Shown here piece by piece: positions 18,794 through 28,149 of a DNA stretch of 64,000 bases. The notes under the pieces were generated by a model. The model made no database searches. It was not told the DNA's origin and worked only from the letters and a program-made list of their open reading frames with translations. Numbering within the stretch: position 1 is the stretch's first letter; the number at the start of each line of letters is the position of its first letter. The translations under genes and the position numbers were made by a program. The stretch is from contig NC_019973.1 of assembly GCF_000230995.2 (NCBI RefSeq), forward strand, positions 5,718,001 to 5,782,000, read 5' to 3'. This stretch comes from Mesorhizobium australicum WSM2073 (lineage in GTDB: Bacteria; Pseudomonadota; Alphaproteobacteria; Rhizobiales; Rhizobiaceae).

Positions 18794-19867
18794 ATGCCCG
18801 AGAAGCTAAACATCGTTCCCTTCGTGAGCGTGGACAATATGATGAAGCTGGTTCTGACGATCGGCGTGGAGCGCTTCCTGACCGACCTCGCCGGCTATAT
18901 CGAGGAAGACTTCGGCCGCTGGGAGCTGTTCGACAAGACGCCGCGAGTGGCGTCCCACAGCGTGGACGGCGTCATCGAGCTGATGCCGACGAGCGACGGC
19001 GAAACCTACGGCTTCAAATATGTCAACGGCCATCCCAAGAACACGCGCTCCGGCCGCCAGACCGTCACCGCCTTCGGCGTTCTGGCAGATGTCGGAAGCG
19101 GCTATCCAATGCTGCTCACGGAGATGACCATCCTCACCGCGCTCCGCACCGCGGCCATGTCGGCGGTCGCGGCGAAGCATCTCGCGCCGAAGGGCGTTCG
19201 CACCATGGCGATCATCGGCAACGGCGCACAGTCCGAGTTCCAGGCGATCGCCTTCAAGGCCATCGTCGGCGTCGATCGACTGCGCCTCTACGACGTCGAT
19301 CCTGCCGCAACGCGCCGCTGCGCGAAGAACCTCGCCGGCATCGGCCTGGACATCGCCGCCTGCGCCTCCTCGCAGGAGGCCGTGGAAGGCGCCGATATCA
19401 TTACCACCGTCACCGCCGACAAGCAGTGTGCCACCATCCTTACCGACAACATGGTTGGCCCCGGCGTCCACATCAACGCGGTCGGCGGCGACTGTCCAGG
19501 CAAGACCGAGCTGCACCGCGACATTCTTCTGCGCTCCGACATCTTCGTGGAATACGCCCCACAGACCCGCATCGAAGGCGAAATCCAACAGCTCGCGCCC
19601 GAGCACTTGGTGGTCGAGCTCTGGCAGGTGATCGCCGGCAACGCGCCCGGCCGCCGCGACGAGCGCCAAATCACTTTGTTCGATTCCGTGGGCTTCGCGA
19701 TCGAGGATTTTTCGGCCCTGCGCTATGTGCGCGACCGCCTCAAGGACACCGGACTCTACGAAGAACTCGATCTCCTCGCCGACCCGGATGAACCCCGCGA
19801 CTTGTACGGCATGATCCTGCGCGCCGCCCAACCGGCTCCAGTGCGGCTGAGCGGTGCATTGGGATGA
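18794..19867 (+). CDS. ocd: Ornithine cyclodeaminase
   Basis: 357-aa NAD-dependent enzyme converting L-ornithine to L-proline and ammonia. Visible are the Rossmann motif [14 protein letters not shown] near residue 139 followed by LYDVDP, and the catalytic-Asp segment [13 protein letters not shown] near 232. It starts 3 nt after the arginase stop and its own stop overlaps the next ATG. Arginase plus OCD gives a complete arginine-to-proline route. The mu-crystallin family includes other imine reductases, but the arginase linkage supports OCD. Confidence 0.93.
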   Translation: MPEKLNIVPFVSVDNMMKLVLTIGVERFLTDLAGYIEEDFGRWELFDKTPRVASHSVDGVIELMPTSDGETYGFKYVNGHPKNTRSGRQTVTAFGVLADVGSGYPMLLTEMTILTALRTAAMSAVAAKHLAPKGVRTMAIIGNGAQSEFQAIAFKAIVGVDRLRLYDVDPAATRRCAKNLAGIGLDIAACASSQEAVEGADIITTVTADKQCATILTDNMVGPGVHINAVGGDCPGKTELHRDILLRSDIFVEYAPQTRIEGEIQQLAPEHLVVELWQVIAGNAPGRRDERQITLFDSVGFAIEDFSALRYVRDRLKDTGLYEELDLLADPDEPRDLYGMILRAAQPAPVRLSGALG

Positions 19868-20850
19868 GCAAAGTATCCATGCAGGCGCCGAGGGCCGTCG
19901 TGATGATCCGTCCTCATCACTTCACGCCGAATCCGGTCACTGCGGCAGACAATACGTTCCAGGTGCGCGATGAAAAGCGGAAGCCGGATGATCTGGTCGC
20001 TCTGGCATATCAAGAAGCCACGCGTATGGCCGATGGCCTCGCTGAGGCCGGGATCACTGTCCACCTCTATGAGGATGAATCGGCCGCAACACCCGACTCC
20101 GTCTTTCCGAACAACTGGTTTTCGACCCATTCTGGCGGGCATGTCGCGATCTATCCGATGTACTCGGAGAATCGAAGGCAAGAGCGCCGGACCGACATCA
20201 TCGAGATGCTCAAGGCTGAGTACCGGGTTCAGGATGTCATCGATTATTCCGGCCTCGAGAAAGACGGGGTCTTCCTCGAAGGGACCGGTGCGATGGTGCT
20301 CGACCACATTGCCCGTGTCGCCTACGTGGTGCGTTCCAACAGGGCCAACGAGGTTGCGCTCGAACGGTTCTGCACGCACTTCAATTTCGAGCCAATGATC
20401 TTTGACGCAGTCGATCGCAGCGGCAAGGCAATCTATCACACCAATGTCCTGATGTGCGTCGGCACCGATTTCGCGTTGTTAGGGGCGCAGTCGATCCCTG
20501 ATCCCTGGCGGCGGCGGGAAGTCGTCGCGAGGTTGGAGGAAACCGGTCGTCAGATCGTGGAGCTTTCGATCGAGCAGATCGAAGACTTCGCCGGCAATGC
20601 CATTGAACTGGAGGGCACGGATGGTCGCATTGTTGCCATTTCCGGGCGAGCACACGCGGCGCTGCAGGCGGAGCAGATATCGGCAATCGAGCAGTCCGCG
20701 CGACTATTGCCGTTCGATGTCTCGACAATCGAACTCGCGGGTGGATCGGTCCGGTGCATGCTTGCAGGGATTCACCTGTCGAGGCGCAGGGCGCAGCCCG
20801 CACAGACGCCATTCACCGCCCAAGCAAGCCGCACAGCGAAACACTACTGA
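19864..20850 (+). CDS. ctlX: CtlX-like amidinotransferase/deiminase-superfamily protein
   Basis: 328 aa of the arginine deiminase/amidinotransferase superfamily, resembling CtlX (citrulline-utilisation-associated) proteins. Motifs include PDSVFPNNWFSTH near residue 78, VFLEGTGAMVLDH near 136, a His in AIYHTNVLMCVGT near 194 and the C-terminal Cys in GGSVRCMLAGIHL near 298. The start overlaps the ocd stop (ATGA). Likely a hydrolase or deiminase acting on a guanidino- or ureido-amino acid; exact substrate unknown. Confidence 0.82.
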   Translation: MSKVSMQAPRAVVMIRPHHFTPNPVTAADNTFQVRDEKRKPDDLVALAYQEATRMADGLAEAGITVHLYEDESAATPDSVFPNNWFSTHSGGHVAIYPMYSENRRQERRTDIIEMLKAEYRVQDVIDYSGLEKDGVFLEGTGAMVLDHIARVAYVVRSNRANEVALERFCTHFNFEPMIFDAVDRSGKAIYHTNVLMCVGTDFALLGAQSIPDPWRRREVVARLEETGRQIVELSIEQIEDFAGNAIELEGTDGRIVAISGRAHAALQAEQISAIEQSARLLPFDVSTIELAGGSVRCMLAGIHLSRRRAQPAQTPFTAQASRTAKHY

Positions 20851-20865
20851 CAAATAGGATTGGAA

Positions 20866-21669
20866 ATGTCGCAAACCAGATCGGTCTATCAGTTCAACTC
20901 CGCAATCGTTCGCGAACCCTCGATCTCGGTCGTCAACGGCCTACGCGCCGATGATCGGGGAGGTCCTACCTATGAAGGCGTCAAGGGCGAGCACGACGCA
21001 TACGTTGCGTCCTTGCGGCATGCAGGTGTCGAAGTGAGCGTCCTGCCGTCTCTTGAGGCCTTTCCAGACTCTTTGTTTGTCGAAGACCCGGCGCTCGTTT
21101 TCACCGGGGGCGCCATCCTGCTCCGTCCCGGCGCGCCAAGCCGGGTCGCCGAGACCGCGGAGCTCGCGCCGATCCTGCGCGATATGTTCGACACCGTGCT
21201 AGAACTCCCTACCCCGGGACAAGCCGACGGCGGGGATATCATGTACACCCCAAATAGCGTCCTGATAGGCCTGTCCGATCGCACCGACAAGGCCGGGGCA
21301 GAGGCCCTTGTCTCCTGTATCGAGCAACTCGGCGGGAAGGCCCAGATTGCCGAGACTCCGAAAGGCGTTCTGCATTTCAAGACGGCCTCCTCGCTGCTCG
21401 ACGATGAAACCGTGATTTCGACCGCTGCCCTCGCGAAGGCTTCCGTATTCAAGGAATTCCGCCAGTTCATCGTCCCGGAAGGCGAAGAGCCTGCGGCGAA
21501 CGTGCTGCGCGTCAACGACATCGTCATGGTCAGCGCGGGCTACCCGCGCACGATTGAGATGCTCGAAAAGGCGAATTACAAGGTCGTGCCTCTGAAGACC
21601 GCCGAGATCGAGAGGATCGATGCCGGGCTCTCCTGTATGTCGCTGCGCTGGTACCGGGACTGCAGGTAG
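20866..21669 (+). CDS. Dimethylarginine dimethylaminohydrolase (DDAH)-like enzyme
   Basis: 267 aa, five-bladed amidino-group hydrolase fold. Signature segments are PDSLFVEDPALVFTGGAILL near residue 60, ADGGDIMY near 118, the catalytic His in GVLHFKTASSLL near 165 and the catalytic Cys in GLSCMSLRWY near the C-terminus. DDAH hydrolyses N-methylated arginines to citrulline plus methylamines. It is the last gene of the operon; ATG 20866 is preceded by AGGA. Close to a PRMT-like gene 530 bp downstream. Confidence 0.85.
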   Translation: MSQTRSVYQFNSAIVREPSISVVNGLRADDRGGPTYEGVKGEHDAYVASLRHAGVEVSVLPSLEAFPDSLFVEDPALVFTGGAILLRPGAPSRVAETAELAPILRDMFDTVLELPTPGQADGGDIMYTPNSVLIGLSDRTDKAGAEALVSCIEQLGGKAQIAETPKGVLHFKTASSLLDDETVISTAALAKASVFKEFRQFIVPEGEEPAANVLRVNDIVMVSAGYPRTIEMLEKANYKVVPLKTAEIERIDAGLSCMSLRWYRDCR

Positions 21670-21921
21670 GTCATTCAAACCCCCCTTGTTGCCGCCCCAG
21701 ACGTCCAGACGACAAACAGAACTCGTGCTTTCCCCTCGATCGTGATTGTCGCGCCGCCACGCTTTCTCTCCGGGTAAAGCGACGACGGACTTATGTTAGA
21801 AACCGTATTTTACCCAGAGAATTGTCGATCTCATGTCGGCTCGTCGCATCGCCGACCTCCTATTCCGCGACACGCTGGAGCTTGAGGCGACCACCAGCTG
21901 TAAGACAGCGAAAGATGACCG
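21670..21921. other. Intergenic region between DDAH-like gene and NifA site
   Basis: No gene seen. A short plus-strand frame from 21822 has no recognisable domain and overlaps the NifA site downstream. I found no clear terminator hairpin after the DDAH-like gene. Confidence 0.4.
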
Positions 21922-21937
21922 TGTCGTGGATTCGACA
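21922..21937 (+). promoter_or_regulatory. NifA upstream activator sequence
   Basis: TGTCGTGGATTCGACA fits TGT-N10-ACA exactly. It lies about 140 bp upstream of the start predicted from the -24/-12 element at 22045-22060, a normal distance for NifA sites. Confidence 0.7.
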
Positions 21938-22044
21938 AATCGGCACTGAGTTCAGGTACCCGGCGCATTCCGAAAAACGAGATCAGAGCACTCTCTTGCA
22001 GGCGACGGAAATGGCAGGTGGAGGTCTTTAGCGCTTGCGTGCCT

Positions 22045-22060
22045 TGGCACCATTCTTGCT
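22045..22060 (+). promoter_or_regulatory. Sigma-54 (-24/-12) promoter of the PRMT-like gene
   Basis: TGGCACCATTCTTGCT matches the RpoN consensus TGGCAC-N5-TTGC exactly, with GG and GC 10 nt apart. It points toward the methyltransferase starting at 22200. With the upstream NifA site it predicts expression in nitrogen-fixing bacteroids. Confidence 0.78.
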
Positions 22061-22199
22061 GCCTCCCCTTCGCGAACCGCAACACTCATTCGTTCGTCTC
22101 AGAGGCTGACAGGGAGCCCTACAAACCGCGCGACGTCGTCGATCGCCGTCCGCGATGAGTGGCTTATTCACCCGCCACAGGGGTTCAGAAGGGTATTAA

Positions 22200-23081
22200 A
22201 TGCACAAAATCCCGTCCCGCGCTCACGCAGATTCCCAGGTTCCCAACTGGCATTTCAGAATGATGCGCGACTCCGCACGAAATGCAGCAATAGAGGCGGC
22301 CATAGCATCCTGTAATCTCAGAGGAAAGACCGTCGTGGAAATCGGGACCGGGGCTGGCCTTCCGGCGATGCTCTTCGCCAGGCATGGCGCCCGAAAGGTA
22401 TTCACATGCGAGATGGATGAGCGAATTGCTGCGGCAGCGCGGGAGATTATCCGGAACAACGATTTGCAGGATCGCATCGTGGTGATTGCAAAGTCCTCAA
22501 GGCAAGCAATTCAGGACGGCGACCTTCCTTCGGCGCCTGACATAATTTTTACGGAAACATTGGATTCTGGGGTAGTTGGTGAGGGATATGAATCGATAGC
22601 GGAAGACATCCGCCAAATCGCCAGTCCTGCTACAGTAGTGATGCCAGATCGGATTCAGCAATTCGGGTTCCTCTGCACCGACGTGCAAGCCTTTGAGGAC
22701 AATTCCGTCTTTAACCAATGCGGATTCGATCTTTCGGGATTTAACCTGTTTGCCGAACGTTCATATTTTTCGGTGATCCAGACGCTACATGATCCGGTAT
22801 GTCTCTCGCCAACCGTTCTTTTCAGGAGCTATGATTATTTAGATCCAAGCGCTCTGGACCCGGTAGAACATCAAGTTACAGTTCACAGCTCTGGCCTTTG
22901 CCATGGAATGACCTCATATTTTGACGCCCATTTTGGGAAATTTCTCATCTCTTCTAGAGAGCGGAAGAGTCATTGGCGAACGGCTTTTCACCCCCTACGA
23001 GTACCTATGCCGGTCGAATCTGGGCGGAGATACTATTTGAGAGGTGATAAATCTGGGTCGATCGATTTGGTTTCGACATGA
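22200..23081 (+). CDS. PRMT7-like protein arginine methyltransferase
   Basis: 293 aa class I SAM methyltransferase. Motif I is VEIGTGAGLPAML (about 46-58) with an acidic motif at CEMDE. A double-E-type loop TETLDSGVVGEG (about 118-129) resembles the PRMT7 loop, and HWRTAFHPL near residue 263 resembles the PRMT THW loop. PRMTs transfer methyl groups from SAM to arginine guanidino nitrogens of proteins and are rare in bacteria; methylation of free arginine is also possible. A NifA/sigma-54 promoter lies 140 bp upstream, and a DDAH-like gene that would cleave methylarginine precedes it. Confidence 0.75.
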   Translation: MHKIPSRAHADSQVPNWHFRMMRDSARNAAIEAAIASCNLRGKTVVEIGTGAGLPAMLFARHGARKVFTCEMDERIAAAAREIIRNNDLQDRIVVIAKSSRQAIQDGDLPSAPDIIFTETLDSGVVGEGYESIAEDIRQIASPATVVMPDRIQQFGFLCTDVQAFEDNSVFNQCGFDLSGFNLFAERSYFSVIQTLHDPVCLSPTVLFRSYDYLDPSALDPVEHQVTVHSSGLCHGMTSYFDAHFGKFLISSRERKSHWRTAFHPLRVPMPVESGRRYYLRGDKSGSIDLVST

Positions 23082-23805
23082 AGTGCAGGGCAAGCGACAA
23101 GCGGCTCTTGGTTCATGTGCTGAAGGTTCTGCTGACAGGGCGGCTGCAGGGGGGCTGGTGATGCTAACGTTACCTGATCCCCCGTGAGCACAGGCCATCA
23201 CGATCCAGTATTGAAGATACAACCTCTGACCGGACCTTTTACCGGGCAGACTCGGCTACCGCTCCGCCTGTTTGGGTAACATGCTGATAACGGGTCAACA
23301 TGCTGGGATTGTCGGCGATGCAGGCGCCGTTCGCTTCTCCGATGTCGAGCTCAATCAGGGCTTCGGTCCGGGGGATCTTGACGCGCGAGATCAAAGCGAT
23401 CACCGGCTTTACAGACGTGTCTTCCCATTTTGGCGACATGTGATCATTGCCCGGGACAGGCAAGCTCGACTGGGCGACACCGGTCAACGCGTGAGCAACT
23501 AATGTGCACACCCAAGGTGGGCAGACGACTGTGGACTGATGTCCAACACTCCTTGCGCAGCTTATTAATTAATGTCCAAAGTGTGTTAATTTTCAAGGTG
23601 CAGCCTACACTTGCGATTTAGCCTAACTTTTACATTAGTACTGATTGCGATGTGATATAACTTTGGCGAAGCCGGCCTGCCGGGTCAGCAGCACAAAGCC
23701 GCAGCCTCGGATGCCCTCACTCGTCCGCGCGTGCGCCTCAGATGCGTCTATAGACGGAGCCATGCGCAAACTGCCGGAGGCTGTGCGTCGAGCAACAAGA
23801 GCGAA
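23082..23805. other. Intergenic stretch between two methyltransferase-like genes
   Basis: About 720 bp with only weak short frames (for example 23239-23511 minus). The part from 23560 to 23660 is strongly AT-rich (TTAATTAATG, GTGTTAATTTTC), suggesting a promoter for the following gene. I found no -24/-12 element with correct GG-N10-GC spacing here. Confidence 0.4.
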
Positions 23806-24837
23806 ATGGAACAGCAGGTGGAAGACTTTTTCAAGGACTGCGATAAGGCACCGCGATTGAATGAAATGGCCGATTTCTTTTCGGCGACCGCAGCAGGCCG
23901 ATCAGGAGCCCCGATCAAAGTTCCGAGCGTGGATGCGCGCCTTTTCCAAGGGGATGTGTCGCTGCAAAGCTTCACCAGCGTGCATCGCCAGATCTGGGGC
24001 CGCTTCGACCCTCACTATCATGCCAGCATTCCTTATCGTCTCGAGGAGGAGGTTCGAGTTGGCGATGCCTTCTTGCGATATGCAGACGCTATCGCGGATG
24101 AGACCGTCCCGGCTCGGTTCTATCTGCTGGGGGCCGCCGAAGGCACACTCGCTCGAACGCTTGCCCAGCTGGGCAACGGCAAGATTCAAACCCTTTCATG
24201 CAGTCCCAATAAAGAAAACGAGGAAAGCTTCTTTCTCCACGGACGGCCCGCGCATGCAACATTCTTCCTCGGCCCATTTCATCACTTGACCCGGAGCAGA
24301 ATGGTGGGAACGTCGGCGCTCAGGCACTTTGCCGACGGATTCGACATCATCTTGGAGGACACCACATTTCAAATGTATTCGCCCAATCGAAAGGCGCAGA
24401 TTGGCTTTGTGAAACATCATTTGAAAGACGGCGGGATATTCTTCTTCTTCGAAAAATTTCGGCAAGACGACGATATCTCATACCTGAGCCGGGAGCTACA
24501 GAAAGACTACGGATATAAGGCACGCTTCTTCACTCAGGACGATATCAAAAATAAGACTGAATCCATTCTTAAGCAAATGAACTTCAATGAGACGACGCTA
24601 TCTGAAATGTCAGAGTCGGTGGCCGCACACTTCAAATACGGATGCGTGACATGGAATTCCGGCAATTTCTACACACTTGCCGCTAGCAACAACGCGGACA
24701 ATCTTCGGCGTGTAATTTCGGCGATGGCCCCGCCCTGCATTCCAAATGAATACGTCTATACGGAAACTCCGGCTTCGCTGCCGGGATTGGCCTTCGAACC
24801 CCCGCCGTTCCGCCGCCTGGCAGCGTCCGGCAGATGA
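23806..24837 (+). CDS. Putative SAM-dependent methyltransferase-like protein
   Basis: 343 aa from ATG 23806 (AAGAG upstream; an earlier in-frame ATG gives a basic unconserved extension). A Rossmann-type core is visible: RFYLLGAAEGTLARTLAQLG near residue 103, FDIILEDTTFQMY near 180 and HLKDGGIFFFFEKF near 205. This has the shape of class I methyltransferase motifs I, IV and VI, although the motif I glycine pattern is loose (LLGAAEG). No close family recognised. It lies between the PRMT-like gene and a large unknown gene on the same strand. Confidence 0.6.
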   Translation: MEQQVEDFFKDCDKAPRLNEMADFFSATAAGRSGAPIKVPSVDARLFQGDVSLQSFTSVHRQIWGRFDPHYHASIPYRLEEEVRVGDAFLRYADAIADETVPARFYLLGAAEGTLARTLAQLGNGKIQTLSCSPNKENEESFFLHGRPAHATFFLGPFHHLTRSRMVGTSALRHFADGFDIILEDTTFQMYSPNRKAQIGFVKHHLKDGGIFFFFEKFRQDDDISYLSRELQKDYGYKARFFTQDDIKNKTESILKQMNFNETTLSEMSESVAAHFKYGCVTWNSGNFYTLAASNNADNLRRVISAMAPPCIPNEYVYTETPASLPGLAFEPPPFRRLAASGR

Positions 24838-25265
24838 GCGAAGCCGGCCAACGACCAACGCGTCCTAACATGCCATCATTTACGACCAGTACATTCTTGG
24901 CCAGTGGCTTGCCTCCAATATCCGTAGGTACTGGTATTTCATGTCCGCTACATGGCTCGCGCTTTCTTGAAAACAACAGCGTACAGACAGTCACCTCATT
25001 ACTGTTGTCGGGAAGGATGACCCATTGTTCACCAGCGGCGCAGTCGGCTTTATTGCGGTTCCCGTCGATCGGCCAGTGCGCATCCAAACCCTTGCAACGG
25101 GGTTTGGATTTGTTGTGTATGGTTTGACTGCATTTGCCGGCGATACGCTGCTGCCCCGGCCGGGCTCCCGTATTTCGGAGTTGTCATGGTCGTGGTTTGG
25201 ACAGTCGGTATTCTCGTCTGTCCACCAAGCAAAACGGTAGCCCAACAGCCACCGGATGACGTGTA
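24838..25265. other. Intergenic region with possible -24/-12 element
   Basis: A sequence TTGGCCAGTGGCTTGCC (24897-24913) has the GG-N10-GC spacing of sigma-54 promoters and points to the gene at 25266, but I see no TGT-N10-ACA upstream. A minus-strand frame (25087-24683) and a hydrophobic plus-strand frame (25025-25240) are open here but neither has a recognisable domain. Confidence 0.35.
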
Positions 25266-26693
25266 ATGAAATCGCCATCTCCAAAACCCGTCGCTGAAGC
25301 ATTGGCTTGGCTTGTGCCACACATCTCGCGTTACTCGACGCTTCCGACACGTGCGTATGCGCATGTCGCTTATGACGCTAAACCCGCCGCCGCCGATCCT
25401 GTCCGTATGCATGCTCTAGAGCAGATGGAATTGCGACTTGCAGATTGTGCCTCTCGTCTGGGCTACGGGCATCCGCAGATTGAAAAACTCGGTACACAGC
25501 TTCGAAGCCGACCGGTCATTCAGACCGGCCCACATTGTTACCTGGCCTTTGAACCCGATGCGTTCTACACGCATATCTTTAGTGCCATGGGGCTGCGCTC
25601 CCATAAAGACAGCTGGTATGTGACTCATTCGAGTTCAACCGTTAAATTCCAAGAAAGCGACAAGAAAGGCCCCGGTTGGCTGCGGCTTGGAGGTCAGCAC
25701 TTCAATCTCTTCGGGCTGTCAAACAGAAAAATGGGTCGACTCAGTGTTTGCGGACGTGATGCGCCGCAGCGGTTTGCTCTGACGAGCGCCAAACAGACGG
25801 GGATCGCGAGCCAATTGGCCGAGCGATTGAAAAGAGCCCTGCCCGATGACGAGTTTCTCTCGGCCGCCGATGCTATCAAGACAGCCAATCAGAGCCTCTG
25901 GCGCCGTTTCTTCGCATCGGATCTTCACTTGTTGCAGTTCGACGATTGGGACGTGGGCGACCTAGTCGCCCAGCATCTTCGCGACCCGTCGTCCTGGCTT
26001 TCGTCAACGCTGTTTGGACCAAGCTCTTTTGCGAAGAGGCTGCTCAATCATTTCGCATCGTTTGATTGCGGCCAATGGGCCGACTGGGCAAAGACGACAA
26101 CCGACTTCTTTTGGCATTTTTCAGGGGGGCGCATATTTCCCCTGCGGCTGCGCGATGGCCTGTTTTTGAACGAAAGCGGGACCTTCTCTGTACAGTGCGC
26201 ACCTGACGCGCTTCTCCAATCGTTGAACGAGCGTGAAATCATACCCAGTATGCTCCTGTCATTCTTTGTGACATCGATACTCCCTGGAGTGCGGGTGCTC
26301 GGCGGCAGTCGCCAGATCGTTTACTATCCGATTATGCGCTATGCCTTGCTGTCTACTCTCTCTGAGTTTCCGTCACCTGCAAATCGTAGCTTGTCCGTCT
26401 CGCTGGGGTCTGACCAAGAGCCGAGTCTGTGGGGGCATCGTACGATCTCGCCGGGTCGAATCGATCCGTTCAGTCTTATGACCCAGCTTGGCTGCGATTT
26501 TGGGCGGCTAATCGACTGCTATGGCGAGATACCTTTGAGCGAGGCATGGGGCAGCTTGCCAGCATTCGCCGGCGATCCCCTCTGGCAAACGTTGTGCAAA
26601 CGGCTTGCAAAGGAAACAGCATTGGAGGATCGCCCCATTTGGCTCGCTGGCGCTCAGCAGCCAAAACAGGATGTAATTGGCCCCTCCCGTTGA
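25266..26693 (+). CDS. Large protein of unknown function in the methyltransferase cluster
   Basis: 475 aa, no family recognised. It has no signal peptide or membrane segment. It is rich in aromatic and His residues and carries blocks such as VIQTGPHCYLAFEPDAFYTH (about 84-103), LRLGGQHFNLFGLSNRKMGR (about 134-153) and IVYYPIMRY near residue 360. The length, steady codon use and absence of frameshifts argue for a real gene. Between methyltransferase-like genes it may be an enzyme modifying or assembling a small molecule; the QTGPH patch faintly recalls BshC-type ligases, too weakly for a call. Confidence 0.7.
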   Translation: MKSPSPKPVAEALAWLVPHISRYSTLPTRAYAHVAYDAKPAAADPVRMHALEQMELRLADCASRLGYGHPQIEKLGTQLRSRPVIQTGPHCYLAFEPDAFYTHIFSAMGLRSHKDSWYVTHSSSTVKFQESDKKGPGWLRLGGQHFNLFGLSNRKMGRLSVCGRDAPQRFALTSAKQTGIASQLAERLKRALPDDEFLSAADAIKTANQSLWRRFFASDLHLLQFDDWDVGDLVAQHLRDPSSWLSSTLFGPSSFAKRLLNHFASFDCGQWADWAKTTTDFFWHFSGGRIFPLRLRDGLFLNESGTFSVQCAPDALLQSLNEREIIPSMLLSFFVTSILPGVRVLGGSRQIVYYPIMRYALLSTLSEFPSPANRSLSVSLGSDQEPSLWGHRTISPGRIDPFSLMTQLGCDFGRLIDCYGEIPLSEAWGSLPAFAGDPLWQTLCKRLAKETALEDRPIWLAGAQQPKQDVIGPSR

Positions 26694-27103
26694 TCTGTGA
26701 GCGCGAAGCTGACGCCGTTCAGATTTGGTCATTTCACAGAACGCATGGACATCGCTGTCGGGCCTTCCATCGCCGATGCGCTTTGAAGACCTGTGCGAGC
26801 CATGCGTGCGGATTGGCGATTGCGGACGGCCGAATTATGCTGACAGAAATGGCCTTCGGCGTCAGGTGGTCAAGTGCTTGCAGAAAGCCAGCGATGTCGT
26901 TCGGCGCGCGATCGAGTTGTTAAGGCATCGAAGTTCGTGAGCCGCGCTTGTTCGCTGATGCACGTTCGCGCTTCGCGCTGCTGACTCCTACAGGCCGATA
27001 TTGCGAATAGGTAGAACCGATCATAGACCCTTATGCCGCCAAGCTAGCTTGTTCCGCTCACAACAACCTCACGGTTGTTTCAATGAGGCTCTGCCAGGCT
27101 TTA
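26694..27103. other. Convergent intergenic region
   Basis: About 400 bp between a plus-strand and a minus-strand gene. Short frames only; no clear hairpin-plus-T-run terminator identified. Confidence 0.4.
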
Positions 27104-27895
27104 TCATCCGCCTCGAGGGGCTTGCCTTACATGAGTTGGAGATAACTCATTTAATAGACCGGTCGTCGCTCGGCCGTAAACAGAGATATGACGTTTGGAC
27201 TGTTCGGTGAACGCACCTCCTGCCCAATCTCCCCAACGCTCCGCCAGCTTGAGCCCTACGCATTCGGCCATGGTATCGAGTTCCTGATGATAGACGTAAC
27301 GAACGCGATTGGGCAATCGTTTGACCGACGTACCAGAAAACCAGAGGAGGGTTGAGACCAAGTTTTGGGTTAGGGGATCGTGCACATCAGCAGCGATGAT
27401 CGTATTCTCATGATCCACAACGAGCGTGGAAATTTTCTGGCCGTTGACGAAACCATCCAAGGGCGGCACGCCTACATCTATCACCAAATTCCCTCCATCA
27501 TCTAACGCCTCCACGGCAGATCGGAGGCAAGCTATTTGCGCTTCGCGCGTGACGGCCTGCGTGAATGTATTCCAAACGCAATACACCAAGTTGTAGCGTT
27601 GCTCCGATCTAAATCTTGAAATATCTGCCTTCCAAAACTTAATCAGATCAGTACGCTTGGCGAGAAGGTTCAACATGCTGTCCGAATTGTCGATACCTTC
27701 GACCTTGACGCCGCGCTCGCTCAACGGCACCGCCACGCGTCCGTCGCCAATGCCAAGTTCAAGAGCAGTCCCTCCGCTGGAAAATCGCTGAAGAAAGGCG
27801 ACAGTCTCGCCAACCTCATCATTCTTACCTCGCAGCAATGTAAGTAGCTCATACATTGCCGACCAATTTTCGTCGTAGATGAATTCGTCAGCCAT
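27104..27895 (-). CDS. Class I SAM-dependent methyltransferase under NifA/sigma-54 control
   Basis: 263 aa. Motif I reads ALELGIGDGRVAVPLSERG (about 44-62), followed by acidic VEGIDNSDSML, motif IV YNLVYCVWNTFTQ and motif VI ALDDGGNLVIDVG. This is a small-molecule-type methyltransferase fold; substrate unknown. GGAGGAG precedes the ATG. Its upstream region has a -24/-12 promoter and two NifA sites at standard distances, the most complete nif-type promoter in the window, so strong induction in nodules is expected. Confidence 0.88.
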   Translation of the reverse strand: MADEFIYDENWSAMYELLTLLRGKNDEVGETVAFLQRFSSGGTALELGIGDGRVAVPLSERGVKVEGIDNSDSMLNLLAKRTDLIKFWKADISRFRSEQRYNLVYCVWNTFTQAVTREAQIACLRSAVEALDDGGNLVIDVGVPPLDGFVNGQKISTLVVDHENTIIAADVHDPLTQNLVSTLLWFSGTSVKRLPNRVRYVYHQELDTMAECVGLKLAERWGDWAGGAFTEQSKRHISVYGRATTGLLNELSPTHVRQAPRGG

Positions 27896-28060
27896 TTCTC
27901 CTCCTGTGAGATTGATTTAAGGATTTTAGCAATTACTTCGTATGCAATCGGCTCGGAAATAACGCCGCTCGTTCCGCAACAGGAAATGGTCGAAGGGTGT
28001 CGCTCTGGTCGGGCTCCGGACATCGAACGGCTCCGTTGCGGAGTGAACGCGGATTCAAAA

Positions 28061-28077
28061 TGCAAGAGCCAAGCCAA
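28061..28077 (-). promoter_or_regulatory. Sigma-54 (-24/-12) promoter of the minus-strand methyltransferase
   Basis: The minus strand reads TTGGCTTGGCTCTTGCA, with GG and GC 10 nt apart and a TTGCA -12 box. It lies about 165 bp upstream of the ATG at 27895 and downstream of two NifA sites. Confidence 0.75.
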
Positions 28078-28129
28078 TTCAAAGAGTCGGTTTAGTTCAC
28101 CATATTGGCTCTTAGTCTCCGCTTCTGTC

Positions 28130-28145
28130 TGTTTGCAACGACACA
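28130..28145 (-). promoter_or_regulatory. NifA upstream activator sequence 1
   Basis: TGTTTGCAACGACACA fits TGT-N10-ACA, centred about 88 bp upstream of the predicted start of transcription. Confidence 0.7.
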
Positions 28146-28149
28146 GCTT

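Noticed and set aside
24683..25087. 134-codon minus-strand frame with protein-like stretch
   Set aside because: It overlaps the end of a real gene, has no recognised family, and its upstream region shows no clear ribosome site.
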